A DNA stretch of 64,000 bases from Mrakia gelida. Its lineage: Eukaryota; Basidiomycota; Tremellomycetes; Cystofilobasidiales; Mrakiaceae. Under the pieces are notes generated by a model that saw only the letters and a program-made list of their open reading frames with translations, was not told the origin of the DNA and ran no database searches. Both the position numbers and the translations under genes were made by a program. The DNA lies in the NCBI GenBank assembly GCA_024345305.1, contig BRON01000008.1, positions 186,001-250,000 of the forward strand, given 5' to 3'. Below, in pieces: positions 52,669 to 63,055 of the stretch; positions within the stretch are counted from its first letter, which is position 1; each line of letters opens with the position of its first letter.

Positions 52669-53938
52669 ATGGGGTGAGCTCTGCGTCTCTCCGATCCCCT
52701 CGCTAACTCCTCGTTCGTCGGAGCTTTCGCCTCCCTCTCGACTGACTCTTTCCCTTCCCTTCGTTCTTCTCTAGATTTCTCACCAAGGCCGTCCTTCTCA
52801 CCCTCGTTCTCACCTGTGTCGCCTGCGCCCTCTCGTGAGTCTAGTTCACTGCGTACTCTTTTCCTCGCGTCGCTCGACGTGGAGTCTCGCTCGTTCGACG
52901 ATGATCGACTTCGACTCACTCTTCCTCTTTGCTCTCCGCTCGTATCTCCTAGAGGCTGGGTGTTGGTGGCCATTAATTTGAGGAAGCAACGATACTCTCG
53001 AATCGACCCTAGCTTCCTCGTTGCTTGCATCTTCGCGTTTTTCTTCTACCTCGTCGGTGCGTAAAGGGAGGGACAGAGGGAAGCGCGGACTCTGGTGTTG
53101 ACCTCCCTTCGTTGTTTCTTTCCTGCTTTCTTTCCCCAGTCCTTCTCATTCCTGCTGGAGTCTCCATTGGCCTACTCGTGTTCTTCGGCCTGTGGTTTAT
53201 GGGTGAGTCGACGCGCCAAAAGGAGGAGAGGACGAGATCTTCTACCGATCCCTTGAAACGACTGGGAGCCTCGCCTCAACCCTTTCCTCTCCCCTCCCGC
53301 TACTTCTTTCCCTTAACCAACTTCTCTCGAGCCCTGACCTTCTCCCCTCTCTCCTCTTGACAGCCGAAGGAATCGCCTACACCGTTCGAAAGTGGCAGTG
53401 GCCCTCCCGATGCCCTCACCCTGGCTTCCCTCTTCCCTCTGGCTGCATCCCCCTCTACAAAGCTATCTGGAGCTTCGCTTGGATCAACTTCAGCTTGGCG
53501 TGAGTACCCATCTTCTCTTCTCTCGAGTCTTCGAAACCAAAAAAGGAGCGCGCCATCGCGTCGAAGGAGCGAACGCGTCGAACTCGTGCTTACCCGTCGT
53601 CCCTTATCTCACAGCTTCATCCTCGCCGGCTACCTCATCTTCCTCGCCGTCCGACACTCGAGGAAGTACCAAGGAGAGAGCGGATCCGAGACGATGACCT
53701 GGGATCTTTGTGACGGCAAGAAGGTTCGAGAGAGAGATCATGAAGTCAACGTCGTGAGTTTCCTCGCTCGTCTGCTTCAGCCCATGAACCTTCGTTTCCT
53801 TCCTCTCAAACGAAACCGACTCTCATCCTTTCGATCTCATCGCCCCTCCAGAACGAGAAGGCTCTCCCTCCCGGAACCGAAGCAACTCACGCTCAAGACA
53901 CCGCCCCCGGAACCAACCTCGAGTCGACTCACGTCTGA
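52669..53938 (+). CDS. Four-TM (MARVEL-like) membrane protein, copy 3
   Basis: Seven exons (52669-52673, 52775-52834, 52953-53056, 53140-53202, 53364-53499, 53615-53753, 53852-53938) give 197 residues. The first coding exon is ATG plus two bases. TM1 is AVLLTLVLTCVACAL. INLRKQRYSRIDPSFLVACIFAFFFYLV carries TM2, then VSIGLLVFFGLWFM is TM3. AEGIAYTVRKWQWPSRCPHPG and CIPLYKAIW form the Cys loop. FAWINFSLAFILAGYLIFLAV is TM4. The tail (GESGSETMTWDLC, then PPGTEATHAQDT and ESTHV) is very close to copy 1. Copy 1 splits the Cys loop with an extra intron that is missing here. Function unknown. Confidence 0.78.
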
Positions 53939-54308
53939 GCTCGCTCCGAAGATCAACTCGAGTCGCTCTCGTCTCCTCCAAACTCAGCTAGCTCACCCTC
54001 TCCTTTCTCGCTTCGTTTATGGTCTTCTTACTTAGCCGTTCCCTTAATCTACTCCTCTACCCTCAGTCTTAATGATCTTGCCTTCGTGCGGTCCTTCGTT
54101 CTGTCCGAAAGCGAGCTCGACGGACCGCGACTTCTCGACCCTCACGGACAACCAGGAAAAAGGTATTTGATACAGTGCCAGCAAAAGAGCGTATATGAGA
54201 CGAAATAGCACTGCAGTATGGGAGAGAGAGAGTGGGAGGCTAAACTAAAAGACGAACGAGAAACTTGAGGTCGAGACGCGTTGGCGGCAAGTTGTTTTTG
54301 TTTTGGGT
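53939..54308. terminator. Convergent 3' region
   Basis: 370 bases between the stops of copy 3 (+) and the hydrophobic secreted protein (-). No gene or clear stem-loop is seen. Confidence 0.4.
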
Positions 54309-55310
54309 TTAGACGGAGAGTCCAAGGAGAGCAGCGGTGAGCCCGAGTCCGAGGGAGGCCTGGAACGAAGGCGAAGGGAATCCTTGTCAGCGGTGGGGAA
54401 GGAGAGGGGCTGGAAAGAGAGCGGCGGCAACTCACGACGAGCAAAGCAAGGTTGGTTCCTCCGAGGTTGAAAAGCAACGACGCGACGGCGAGGAGGAGTC
54501 CTCCGACGGTAGGGGCGAGAGCGTTGAGGAGTCGGACGAGGAGTTGATCGACTGTGAAAGCGAAGAACGTGGTGGTGAGCAAGCAAGAAGGGAGAGGAAG
54601 AAGGGAAGGGGAAGGAGGGGAGAGAAGAAACGAACCGGCGAGGAGAAGAGGTCCGAGAAGAGGGAGCGTTCCAAGTCCAGCGACGATGTTGACGACGTCT
54701 TGGAGGATTTCAGCGACTGCGAAAAAAAAAAAAAAAAAGAGAGGAGAGGGTTGGTTTGAGCAAAAAGAGTGGAGGAAGAGAAGGGAAAGGGAAGGAAGAA
54801 GACGGACGCACCGAGTTCAGCAATAACGAGTCCGAGCTCGGTCGTGACCTGTCGCTTGACGACGACGTCTTGAGGGAGAGCTTCAGCGGCGGTGGCAGCG
54901 GTGGTGATCTGCGAAGCGTCGAGGAGAGCGTCAGCTTAAGGTCGGAAGAGCGAAGGGGGGGGAGAAGAGGAAGAGCGTACAGCGTCAGTGAGCTGAGTGA
55001 CGATATCCACCGCGTCGTCCTGAGTGACTCCGTCGGTTGAGCTCGAGATGAGAGTGACTTGGGAGAGGAGGGAGGCCTGCGACCAAGAAAAACATCAACC
55101 TAGGGTCAGCTCCGAAGAGAGCAGTGAAGGTCGAAGAAAGGAAGAGAAGAGGGAGCGTACAGTAGTATCCTTCAACCTTTGAACGATGCTCAGCGCATCA
55201 GTCTGCCTCTTCGCGACTCCGTTGACGTTGGGCGAGGGAGCAGCGGAGGAAGCGAGCACTCCGAAGGCGAGGAGGGCAGGGACGAAGGTGGAGAAGGAGG
55301 GGAAGATCAT
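54309..55310 (-). CDS. Secreted, strongly hydrophobic protein with two Kex2-type sites
   Basis: Six exons (55310-55161, 55076-54981, 54908-54812, 54716-54636, 54551-54436, 54359-54309) give 196 residues. A signal peptide (FVPALLAFGVLASSAA) is followed by a short propeptide ending GVAKR. A helical segment with many Asp, Thr and Gln (SIVQRLKDTT to LTDAITTAATAAEAL) leads to a second VVVKR. The rest is almost wholly hydrophobic (AGLGTLPLLGPLLAG, LAPTVGGLLLAVASLLF, LGLGLTAALLGLSV). Both dibasic sites are followed by Gln. Kex2 cleavage would give one soluble amphipathic peptide and one very hydrophobic peptide. This recalls fungal repellent or hydrophobic-surface-binding proteins. No known domain can be named. 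Its intron 3 has an unbroken run of 17 T just before CGCAG. Confidence 0.7.
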
Positions 55311-56061
55311 CTTTGAGGTGAGGGTGAGAGGGAAGGCGGTTTGGTTGAAGGAGAGTGGGAGGTAAGTGTTGGTTGGGAGTAGACGTCCCTCTTCCTTTCG
55401 TCTTTTGTACCTCGACCCAAAACGGGGACCCCCAACACGCTCATCGAATGATGTAACCAGCTATATCACCATGCGGTCCAAGTAGAGTGAAGAAGAGACG
55501 AGTCAGGAGGGTTGAAGAAAAAGGGATCAGAGAAGGCGAAGATGAAAGAGGATCGACGAGCGGACGAACCTGCTCTGACGCGACTGGCGAAGTTGAGGGC
55601 TTGGGGGCGAGCTACTGAAATGAAGACGGTTATTTGCTGCATTTCCAAGCACTGCAAAATAGGGAAGAAGGCCAATATCGGGTCCACAAGGAGTCATTGC
55701 AACGCGAGACGGAGGCTGTTGAGTTGGTTTATTTCGTTTTCGTTAGCGCGTCGTTCCTCCGTCTTCATGACTGACGTCGTTTCTTGAGCGACCGAGGGAG
55801 CGGAAGAGGGAAGCGAAGATGAGGCTGAGCACCGCGTATCATCCAAAGAGACAAGAGCTCGACCAGAGAAGATGAAAGTGAGCCCAACATAGAAGGGAAA
55901 CGGCAGCATACCGACGAGAAGAAACACGCGTCTGTCCCGTGGTTGGCCTTCCCTCGCCCTCTTTCCCTCCGTCTCCAGCTCTCCCTCTTTTCCTTCCCCC
56001 GTCCCACACAGAGCGGGTCCATCCATTCCATCCAGCCTCCGTTCCTCTAGGATACTCAACT
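55311..56061. other. Gap between two minus-strand genes
   Basis: 3' UTR of the deubiquitinase gene and promoter of the hydrophobic secreted protein. Open frames here have no start or splice support. Confidence 0.4.
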
Positions 56062-57957
56062 CTACTCCTCCATCTCCTCATCCTCCGCTGATCCTCCCTT
56101 CCCATTCTTCTTCCTCCTCTCAGCAGCGGCTTCCCTCCTCTCCTTCCCCTTCGTCCTCGCTCCCTCGACGGCCGAGTTCAGAGCTTCGGGGGCGGAAGAG
56201 GCGAGACCGAGGAGGAGAGCGTGGATGAGGGAGATGTGGTTGTGCCGACGGAGCTGTTAGAAACGAGGGAGGGAAGGGGAGGAAGGTCAGCGCGAAGAGA
56301 GAGCGAGATGGGGATGAGAAGCAGGGAGGAGGGGACGTACGGAATTCTCGAACTGGTGCGGATACAAAGTAAGTGAGAAAAGAAGGGAGAGGGAGGGTGG
56401 AGTCAGCAAGAGCCAAACGAACGAAGAGAACGAGCTCGAGCCCAACTCGACGCGTCGAGATTCAAGTCGAAGTTTCGTGCAGACTCACCGCCCACTTCTT
56501 CCTCTTCCTTTCCTCATCATCCAACCGCATCATCGCCTGAGCCGCCGCCCCTTCATCTCCCTTCTCATGAGCCTCCTTGAGCTCTCTCTGGATCGCAGGC
56601 ATGGGGTCGGCGGTGATGGCGAGGAGAGAGAAGTGGAGCTGTTGGTTCGACGAGCGGACAAGGGAACGAATGAAGGGGATGTCAGCTTCCACACTAGCTA
56701 CCTAACAAGGAGTTCGTCCCGTGAGTGGAGTGAAGACGACCCAACTCACAGCACCCATAGGATAACTCTCAATCCTCTCCCTAACAACCTTCCTCGCCTC
56801 CTCCATCCACCCTCCTTTTCCCTCCTTCACAGCCCCGTGCCTCCTCGGCGCAGGCTGAAGTCCATCCAGCTCGTACAAAGACCCAGCCACGGGGAGGTAG
56901 GCGACGAAATGGTAGGCGTCTTCCTTTTCCTTGGAAGCGTCGGCGAGGGAAGGGTCGATGGTGAAAGGGTCGGAACGAGCGAAGGAGTTGTGCACTTCTC
57001 GGAGGGTTTGGGAGTTGGAGATGACGTGGCCTTTGTCCTGAGGGAGCAGTGAAGGGGAGTGGGTTGGGCGAGGAGGAGTGGGTGCAGGGATAAGGAGGGA
57101 AAGGGAGGGAAGGGAGGAGATGGAGGTGAGCTTGAGCTCGCGAGGGCTGAATTGAAGGAAGGTGGGAACTGCTGAGAGCTCGGAGAGAAGAGCTCGAAGC
57201 AGATCCCTGGAACGTAGGGTAGCGACGTACCATAGAGTCCATTCCCTCAGTGAAGGACTTGAGGTTCTCGAGCTCTTCTCCAAGGACGAGCTGGTCTTCT
57301 TCGGAGGTTGAAGAGGTGGAGGGAGGGAAGTTGAGAACGGCGTTCAGGATGGCGAGACTTCCGCAAGCTGTAGGGTGAGGGAACGATGAGGTGCCGAGGG
57401 AAGGTGAGGGGCGACGATAACGAGGTGGGGAGGTAGAGGAAGCATTATAGAGGAGAAAAGAGAGGAAAGGGACAGAAGGAAGGAGATGAGTTGAGCTCGC
57501 GCGAGATGTTGCTTCCTTGAAGAGAACGAGCTCGTCTACTGACCGTTAGTGATAACCTGATTGATGAACACTCCAGGGAAGTTGGAGTCCTGTACCATGC
57601 ACCCGCCCAAGAAATCAAACGCGTCAGTATCCCTGTGGCGGCGAGAGAGAGAGAAGGAGTACAAGGGCTCACGAGCTCTCCCGCCCTTGTGGACTCCTCG
57701 ATCCCGTTCACATACTTGAACAGGAAGATCAACGCTTTGATCTCACCCAGTCCGACTGTAGCCTCCTCATCCAAAGTGTAGAGATCTTCAACCTGGAGTC
57801 CTTTCACTCCGATGCCCGAGAGGAGAGCGGTGAAGACGGAGGGATCGCTGAACGAAGGGAAGGAAGGTCAGCTCGTGTCGACTCGTCTCCTTCGCTACCG
57901 AGTGAGAGAATCTGCTCACGATTCAGTCAGAGACCATCCTGCGTTATCGTCTGCCAT
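56062..57957 (-). CDS. UCH37/UCHL5-type ubiquitin C-terminal hydrolase
   Basis: The gene runs from ATG at 57957 to TAG at 56064-56062 in about nine exons. The peptidase C12 core begins WSLTESDPSVFTALLSGIG, with VEDLYTLD and ALIFLFKYVN. The oxyanion Gln is in FINQVITN and the catalytic Cys follows in ACGSLAILNAVLN, right after a splice junction. The His is in DAYHFVAYLP and the Asp in YELDGL. A C-terminal helical part (LRRHNHISLIHALLLGLA, then a Lys/Glu-rich tail) is the UCH37-like domain that contacts Rpn13 of the proteasome or INO80. The enzyme trims ubiquitin chains at the proteasome. All catalytic residues are present. The gene diverges from ERO1 over 193 bases. Confidence 0.9.
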
Positions 57958-58150
57958 CTTTTCTTATATAAACTTCGGGAAGGTGTTGGAAGGAAGGATT
58001 CCACGTGGATGTTGATGAGTCGAAGCAAGGGCTCCTGAAATCGACGAGCTCATGAACCTTCCCCTTTGTTTGCTGGCTCTCTCAAACCGTCAGCCCGACC
58101 CAAAAGCACTTTCAGCTCTCACTTAGAGCTACGCCCCTCCCCTCTCCACG
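57958..58150. promoter_or_regulatory. Divergent promoter of UCH37-type gene and ERO1
   Basis: 193 bases between start codons. A TATATAA-like stretch lies at 57964-57970 close to the deubiquitinase start. A CCACGTGG palindrome at 57999-58006 is the canonical E-box core (CACGTG) bound by bHLH factors. Regulatory role inferred. Confidence 0.55.
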
Positions 58151-61100
58151 ATGCACCTCCCCTCGTCGTTACTGTCCTTCCTCCTTCTCGCCCTCCCGAT
58201 CTTGCCTTCTTCCTCCCTTGTCGCGGCGGCAACCCCTTCCTCCTCGTCTTCTCCCTTGGTCGCCAAATCTCCGACTCGTCCTCGGTCAGGGATGGCGAAG
58301 AACATCTTGGAGTCGAAACCGGAGACGAGAGGCTATTGTAGTGTGAGTTCAACCCCTTCCAAAACAGCTCAAGGAGGTGGTAGAGGGAAGGCGAGGGAGG
58401 CAGGGAAGATGTGGGAAGGACGAGGATGACACGTCATGAACAACGCTCTCTTCTCGTCTCTACGACCCTTTCGGATGCTCGGACCAGGTTCTCGTACTGA
58501 CCCTCGCATTGGGTCGTTGATTTTGCGCGTTTCTAGCCTTCCGGACCTATAGAAAACACTCTGTGCGAGTACGAGACCCTCGAGCGAGTCAACACCGACC
58601 TGTACACCAACCTCCATGATCTCGTAAAGACACCGTTCTTTAGGTACTTTAAGGTGAGTCTCTAGCCTTCTCTATACACCCTCATTCTAGTAGAGACCCG
58701 ATCCTAGCTCGCCGAGGAGGTCGCAGCACTCGAGAACGGGAGGAGGGAAGGGAAGGGAGGAGAGCTCGCGAGCTCGGTCAGCCGCACCCAAATCTCGTCT
58801 CTCCAAGCTGACCCCCCCCCCCTCGTTCTTCTCTTCCTCTCAGGTCGACCTCTTCAAAGAGTGCCCCTTCTGGCACGAAAACACCTTCTGCATGAACCGA
58901 GACTGTAGCGTAGAGACTGCCGAGGAGGTGAGCTCTCCCTCTTCTCTGACCAACCCGCCCCATCTGCCCTGCCCTTTGACTCGCGGCTGAACAAACTGAC
59001 GCGTGTTTCTCGTTCGTTGTTCTGGCAGGGCGACGTACCAGAGAAATGGAAAACTTCGAGTTTGGGTGCGATTTCTTATTCGAGCTCGGCGGAGGCAACA
59101 GTGAGTCCTTGCTTGCGAGTGGAAGAGGAACGAGGAGCGAGTCGAGTTGAGACGCGTCGTCCTTTTGTCCGAAGAGGTCTTTCACTCGCTGACTCTTTCA
59201 CCCTGCCCCTTCTTTCAACCCTCGATAGGAGAACCAACCTCACCCATCCTGCTACTACCGAGATCAAGACTTCTGCGAGCTGGACGACGAGTCCCAAAAC
59301 GGTTCGTTTCGTCCCTCCTCTCACCCTCCCTCCTTCTCCTCCTTCCCTTCTCTCCCTCGTCCTGACATCCCCCCTCCCCCCCTTCCCTCATCGTATGTTA
59401 CGCTTCTCAGAGGGCCAATACGTCGACCTCTCCCTCAACCCGGAACGCTTCACCGGCTACGCAGGTCTCTCCGCCGCTCGCGTCTGGAAATCCATCTACG
59501 AGGAAAACTGCTTCGGTCTCTCGGAACTCTCCGTCTCGGACTCCTCGGAGGGCTCGTCCCTCAGTGCCAACTCGGGGTCAGGGGGGCATCTCGCTCCGGG
59601 AGCGATCATCCCTGGCTTCGGTGGAGGAGGGCTGAACGGAGGGGGAGCGTTGTCGGAGGGAACGGAGATGAGGGATGGAGGGGATGAGGAGTGTGTAGAG
59701 AAGAGGGTTTATTATAGGATCGTGTCGGGTGAGTGTAAACTTCCCATCAACCTTTCGGGGACGAAGGACGGCGAGGGGCGAGGGACGAACGCGACGAACG
59801 AAGAAACGAAAACTGACGCGTCTTTCTTTTGGTTTGGTTTCGCGCTCGTTCGTTCGAAACAGGTCTTCACGCCTCCATTTCAACACACATCTGCTCTGAA
59901 TTCCTCGATCAGGAAACTGGTCTTTGGGTGGGTCGCTTTTCCTTCCATCCCTTCCTCGCTCGCTCGCTCGTCTCGCTGACTCCCCTACCTCCCTCCCCTC
60001 CCACCCACCACCACCACCACCACCCACCCACCCAGGCCCCCGATCTCCAATGCTTCATCTACCGAATCGCCTCCCACCCAGACCGGCTCCAAAACATGTA
60101 CTTCAACCTCGTCCTCCTCCTCCGAGCCGTCTCCCGAGCTGGTCCGTACCTCGAAGCCTACGACGTCTCCACCGGCGATCTCCAGCTCGACGCTCAGACC
60201 CGGGAAGGGTTGCAGAAGGTCGTGGAAGCGGCGAAGGGAGGGGAGGAGGGGAGAGGGGAGGTGTTCGATGAGGGGGGGATGTTCAAGGGGGAGGATGCTT
60301 TGGTGAGTGAGCTGGAGGGGGGGTTGGGTTGGGTGGGGCTGGGTGGATGGGTTGGAGCGGTTGGGTGGGGTGGGTGGAAGGAAGGAAAGGGAGGGAGGGA
60401 GGGAAAGGGGAGAGAGGAGGGAGAGACGAACACGAACGCTGACTTTTCTCGCGCTTTTGGGACGACGTTGCAGCTCATCAAACAAGAGTTCAAAGATCGG
60501 TTCCGCAACGTTTCTCGGATCATGGATTGCGTGGGGTGCGACAAGTGTCGTCTCTGGGGGAAGCTGCAGGTTTCGGGTGTTGGGACGGCGTTGAAGATCT
60601 TGTTTGAGTTGGACGAGAAGGCTTTGGAGTGAGTCTTTCGCGCCGTATCTTTTTCCTTCATTTCCCGTCGTCCGAGGCAGCTCTCTGCTTCTCTCTCCTT
60701 GCTCGAGAAGTGTGTCGAGCGCGACGGGGAGGTAGAGCGGAACGGGAGGAACGAGGACGAACGAGACATGTATCGCTGACTCGCTTTGACTCGACGCGTC
60801 TTCTTGCTTTCGTTTCGCTTCCGTGCAGCCCCAAAATCAACCCCGGCCTCCTCTCCCGATCCGAGATCGTCTCCCTCTTCAACACGCTCCACCGATTCAG
60901 CGAGTCCCTCCACGCCGTCGAGGAGTTCAGGAAGTTGTACGCGGAGGCGAAGAAGGCTGGTGGGGCGAAGAAGAAGAAGGTTCGTTTCGTTTCGTCGCGT
61001 CGTTTCGTTAAAACTTTCCCTTCCTTCCTCCCCGTTTCCTCGTTCTCTCGCTGACTCCCTCTCCCTCCCTTCTCCTCCTTCTTCGCTCGCAAATTCCTCT

Positions 61101-61361
61101 CGTTTGTTTCGGTTCGACCAGCCCTCCCCCTCCTCGACCTCTTCGAATGAAGGATCAGACCGACCACCTCGTCTTCCGCTCTCCGCTACCCTCTCGCGCC
61201 TGCTCGAGAAGGTCCAGGAGGTCGTGGGAGTGTGTCGGACGAGCGTGTGGGAGTGTTTGGAGGTTTGGTTGGAGAGTGGGTGGTTTGGGGCTTTGTGGGA
61301 TTGGGAGAAGGAGGAGAGTCCCGACGCGGGTTGGAAGAAGGGGACGAAGGAGGAGTTGTGA
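58151..61361 (+). CDS. ERO1: Endoplasmic reticulum oxidoreductin 1
   Basis: Eleven exons (58151-58342, 58537-58653, 58844-58927, 59029-59100, 59229-59301, 59411-59728, 59863-59927, 60036-60302, 60474-60628, 60829-60979, 61122-61361) give 577 residues. A signal peptide is followed by the conserved blocks [22 protein letters not shown] with the shuttle pair [49 protein letters not shown], then [28 protein letters not shown] with the active-site CxxCxxC. FAD-contacting residues lie in these last segments. Ero1 oxidises protein disulphide isomerase and passes electrons to oxygen. An insert of about 60 Gly/Ser-rich residues (59540-59680) is not typical. The C-terminal end is extended and hydrophobic-aromatic ([20 protein letters not shown]), which may help membrane association. 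Confidence 0.95.
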
Positions 61362-61876
61362 GCTTGGGTTTGGGGTTGAGATTAGATTAGATTGGGTATC
61401 GGTTGAGATCTTGTATGGACAATGTTGCATCTTTTGGACTGTGAGCGAGGTGGGAGAGGGAAGAGGCAAAGGACGAAGTCGCGACGCGTCGAAACCCGGC
61501 GTGTCTCTGCTCCCTTCCTCCGCTTCCAGCAAATGATAACATCGCTCGTTGGCCCTTGGACGATCAGCTTCTCACTGTTTCTTCTTCAACATCGAGCCTT
61601 CGAGAAGGTTTTACTGACCGGCTCGAGACTGGCAGCGGAGCCGCTTCCCTCTTCCCCACGTCCCTCCGAGCTCGCTCCGCCTGTTTGCCCTCTTTTGAGA
61701 CAGGTCAGATCTCCGGAAGGTGAGTCACTCGATCTGTCTACATACCCCTTGTTCTTGTCGAGCTTCTTGGCAATTTCGAAGCTGACCTTCTCTCTGCAAA
61801 CCACCACCTCGTCGACGACTTTTCGCTCCCTCCTTCGTTTCGACGTTCTTTCTCGACCTCACCTTCCTCAAACAGC
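61362..61876. other. Gap between ERO1 and the GPI-type protein gene
   Basis: About 515 bases: ERO1 3' UTR, GACGCGTC at 61483-61490, a GTGAGT donor at about 61720 and an acceptor at about 61873 that may form a 5' UTR intron ending just before the next ATG. Confidence 0.4.
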
Positions 61877-62793
61877 ATGCTCCTCCCACTCTCCCTCTTC
61901 CTCTCCCTCCCTCTCCTCGCTAACGCTGCCCTTCACCATCGACATCTCTCCTCCCACTCTCACCTCGCACTGGCCAGTAGAAGGCTCAACACTCCTCGAG
62001 CAGACATCGTCGCCGTTTGTCCTGCTTGCTCGACTTGGCTCGCCACCTCATCACACTGCTGGCAGGTCTCAACGCTGACGGACGTCCGTAAGTACTGCTT
62101 CTTCTTCTTTACGCTTCCGAACGAACTAAGCGAAGTTGGACGAAAACGAAAAAGCTCACCGGCTCTCGTTCCCCGCCTTTCCCTTTCCCTCTCCAGGAGC
62201 CTGTTTCTGCACCCCCGAGGTCTTCAACACCATCAACGAGTGCATCGCCTGCCCCGACATTCTCCAGTTCAACGGGTGGGATGAGTTTGTGGAAGATTAT
62301 GAAGGTTTGAAGTACGACGCGTCGTGTGAGTTCGACTTCGATCGTCTAACCGCCCTGCTTCGAAGTCGAGAGCTAACGTCTTCGCGTTTTCTCCCTCTCA
62401 ACATGCGTGTACAATTCAGGGGCCACTGCTTCGTGCGCTGAACTCGAAATCACGGGCCTCCCTACCATCAACAACGGCAGCTTCCCAGTCAACCTTTCGA
62501 CGTCGTCGACGATCTTCGCTTCCCTCACGGCCTACGATCCCAGGACCACGACGGCTTCAGAGGAGTTCGCTACGGCAGAGTTACGACCGACGGAAACCAG
62601 CAGCTCAAAGCCCTCGGTCAGCATCAGTCCCGGCGAAACGGCGACGTCTTCAAACCGAGCCGCGTCGTCGTCGAGCTCAGCTTCCGCTTCGGTCGTCGTT
62701 AACGCTTCTTCGTCCGGGTCCAACACGGTCGGGCAACCTGTTGCTTTGATAGTAGTCGCTGGAGTCCTTGGAACTTGGACCGCTTTGATTTAG
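61877..62793 (+). CDS. Probable GPI-anchored Cys-containing surface protein
   Basis: Three exons (61877-62087, 62197-62325, 62420-62793) give 237 residues. A signal peptide (LLPLSLFLSLPLLANAA) precedes a domain with eight cysteines (VCPACSTW, HCWQV, ACFCTPEVF, NECIACPDI, SCAEL). A Ser/Thr/Ala-rich stalk and a hydrophobic C-terminus (VALIVVAGVLGTWTALI) with small residues upstream, typical of a GPI signal, complete it. The spacing of Cys differs from canonical CFEM (fewer residues between the third and fourth). The ESTHV-like endings of the four-TM family are absent. A cell-wall or plasma-membrane role is inferred. No enzyme motif seen. Confidence 0.7.
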
Positions 62794-63055
62794 AGAAGCA
62801 ACGACGAGGCGGGACTTTGTTTTTGTCTCGCATTCGGTTCCGTTCTCTCTATTTTCACAGCTAGAGCAGCGTTGTAGAGTAGGATACAACGTCTCTTTTC
62901 GTTAGATCTGTACACCATTAGCTACGCGAATTACAAACTGAATCAAACTCAAAGCCTCCTAGATCGACGCGTCGAAATGACGAGCTCGACTCGAACTCCC
63001 CTCCGTCGTCCTCCCTCCGACGAGGAAACTCCAAAACATCCAACCAGTAGACTCG
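62794..63055. terminator. Convergent 3' region
   Basis: 262 bases between opposing stops, with one GACGCGTC at 62966-62973. No gene. Confidence 0.4.
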
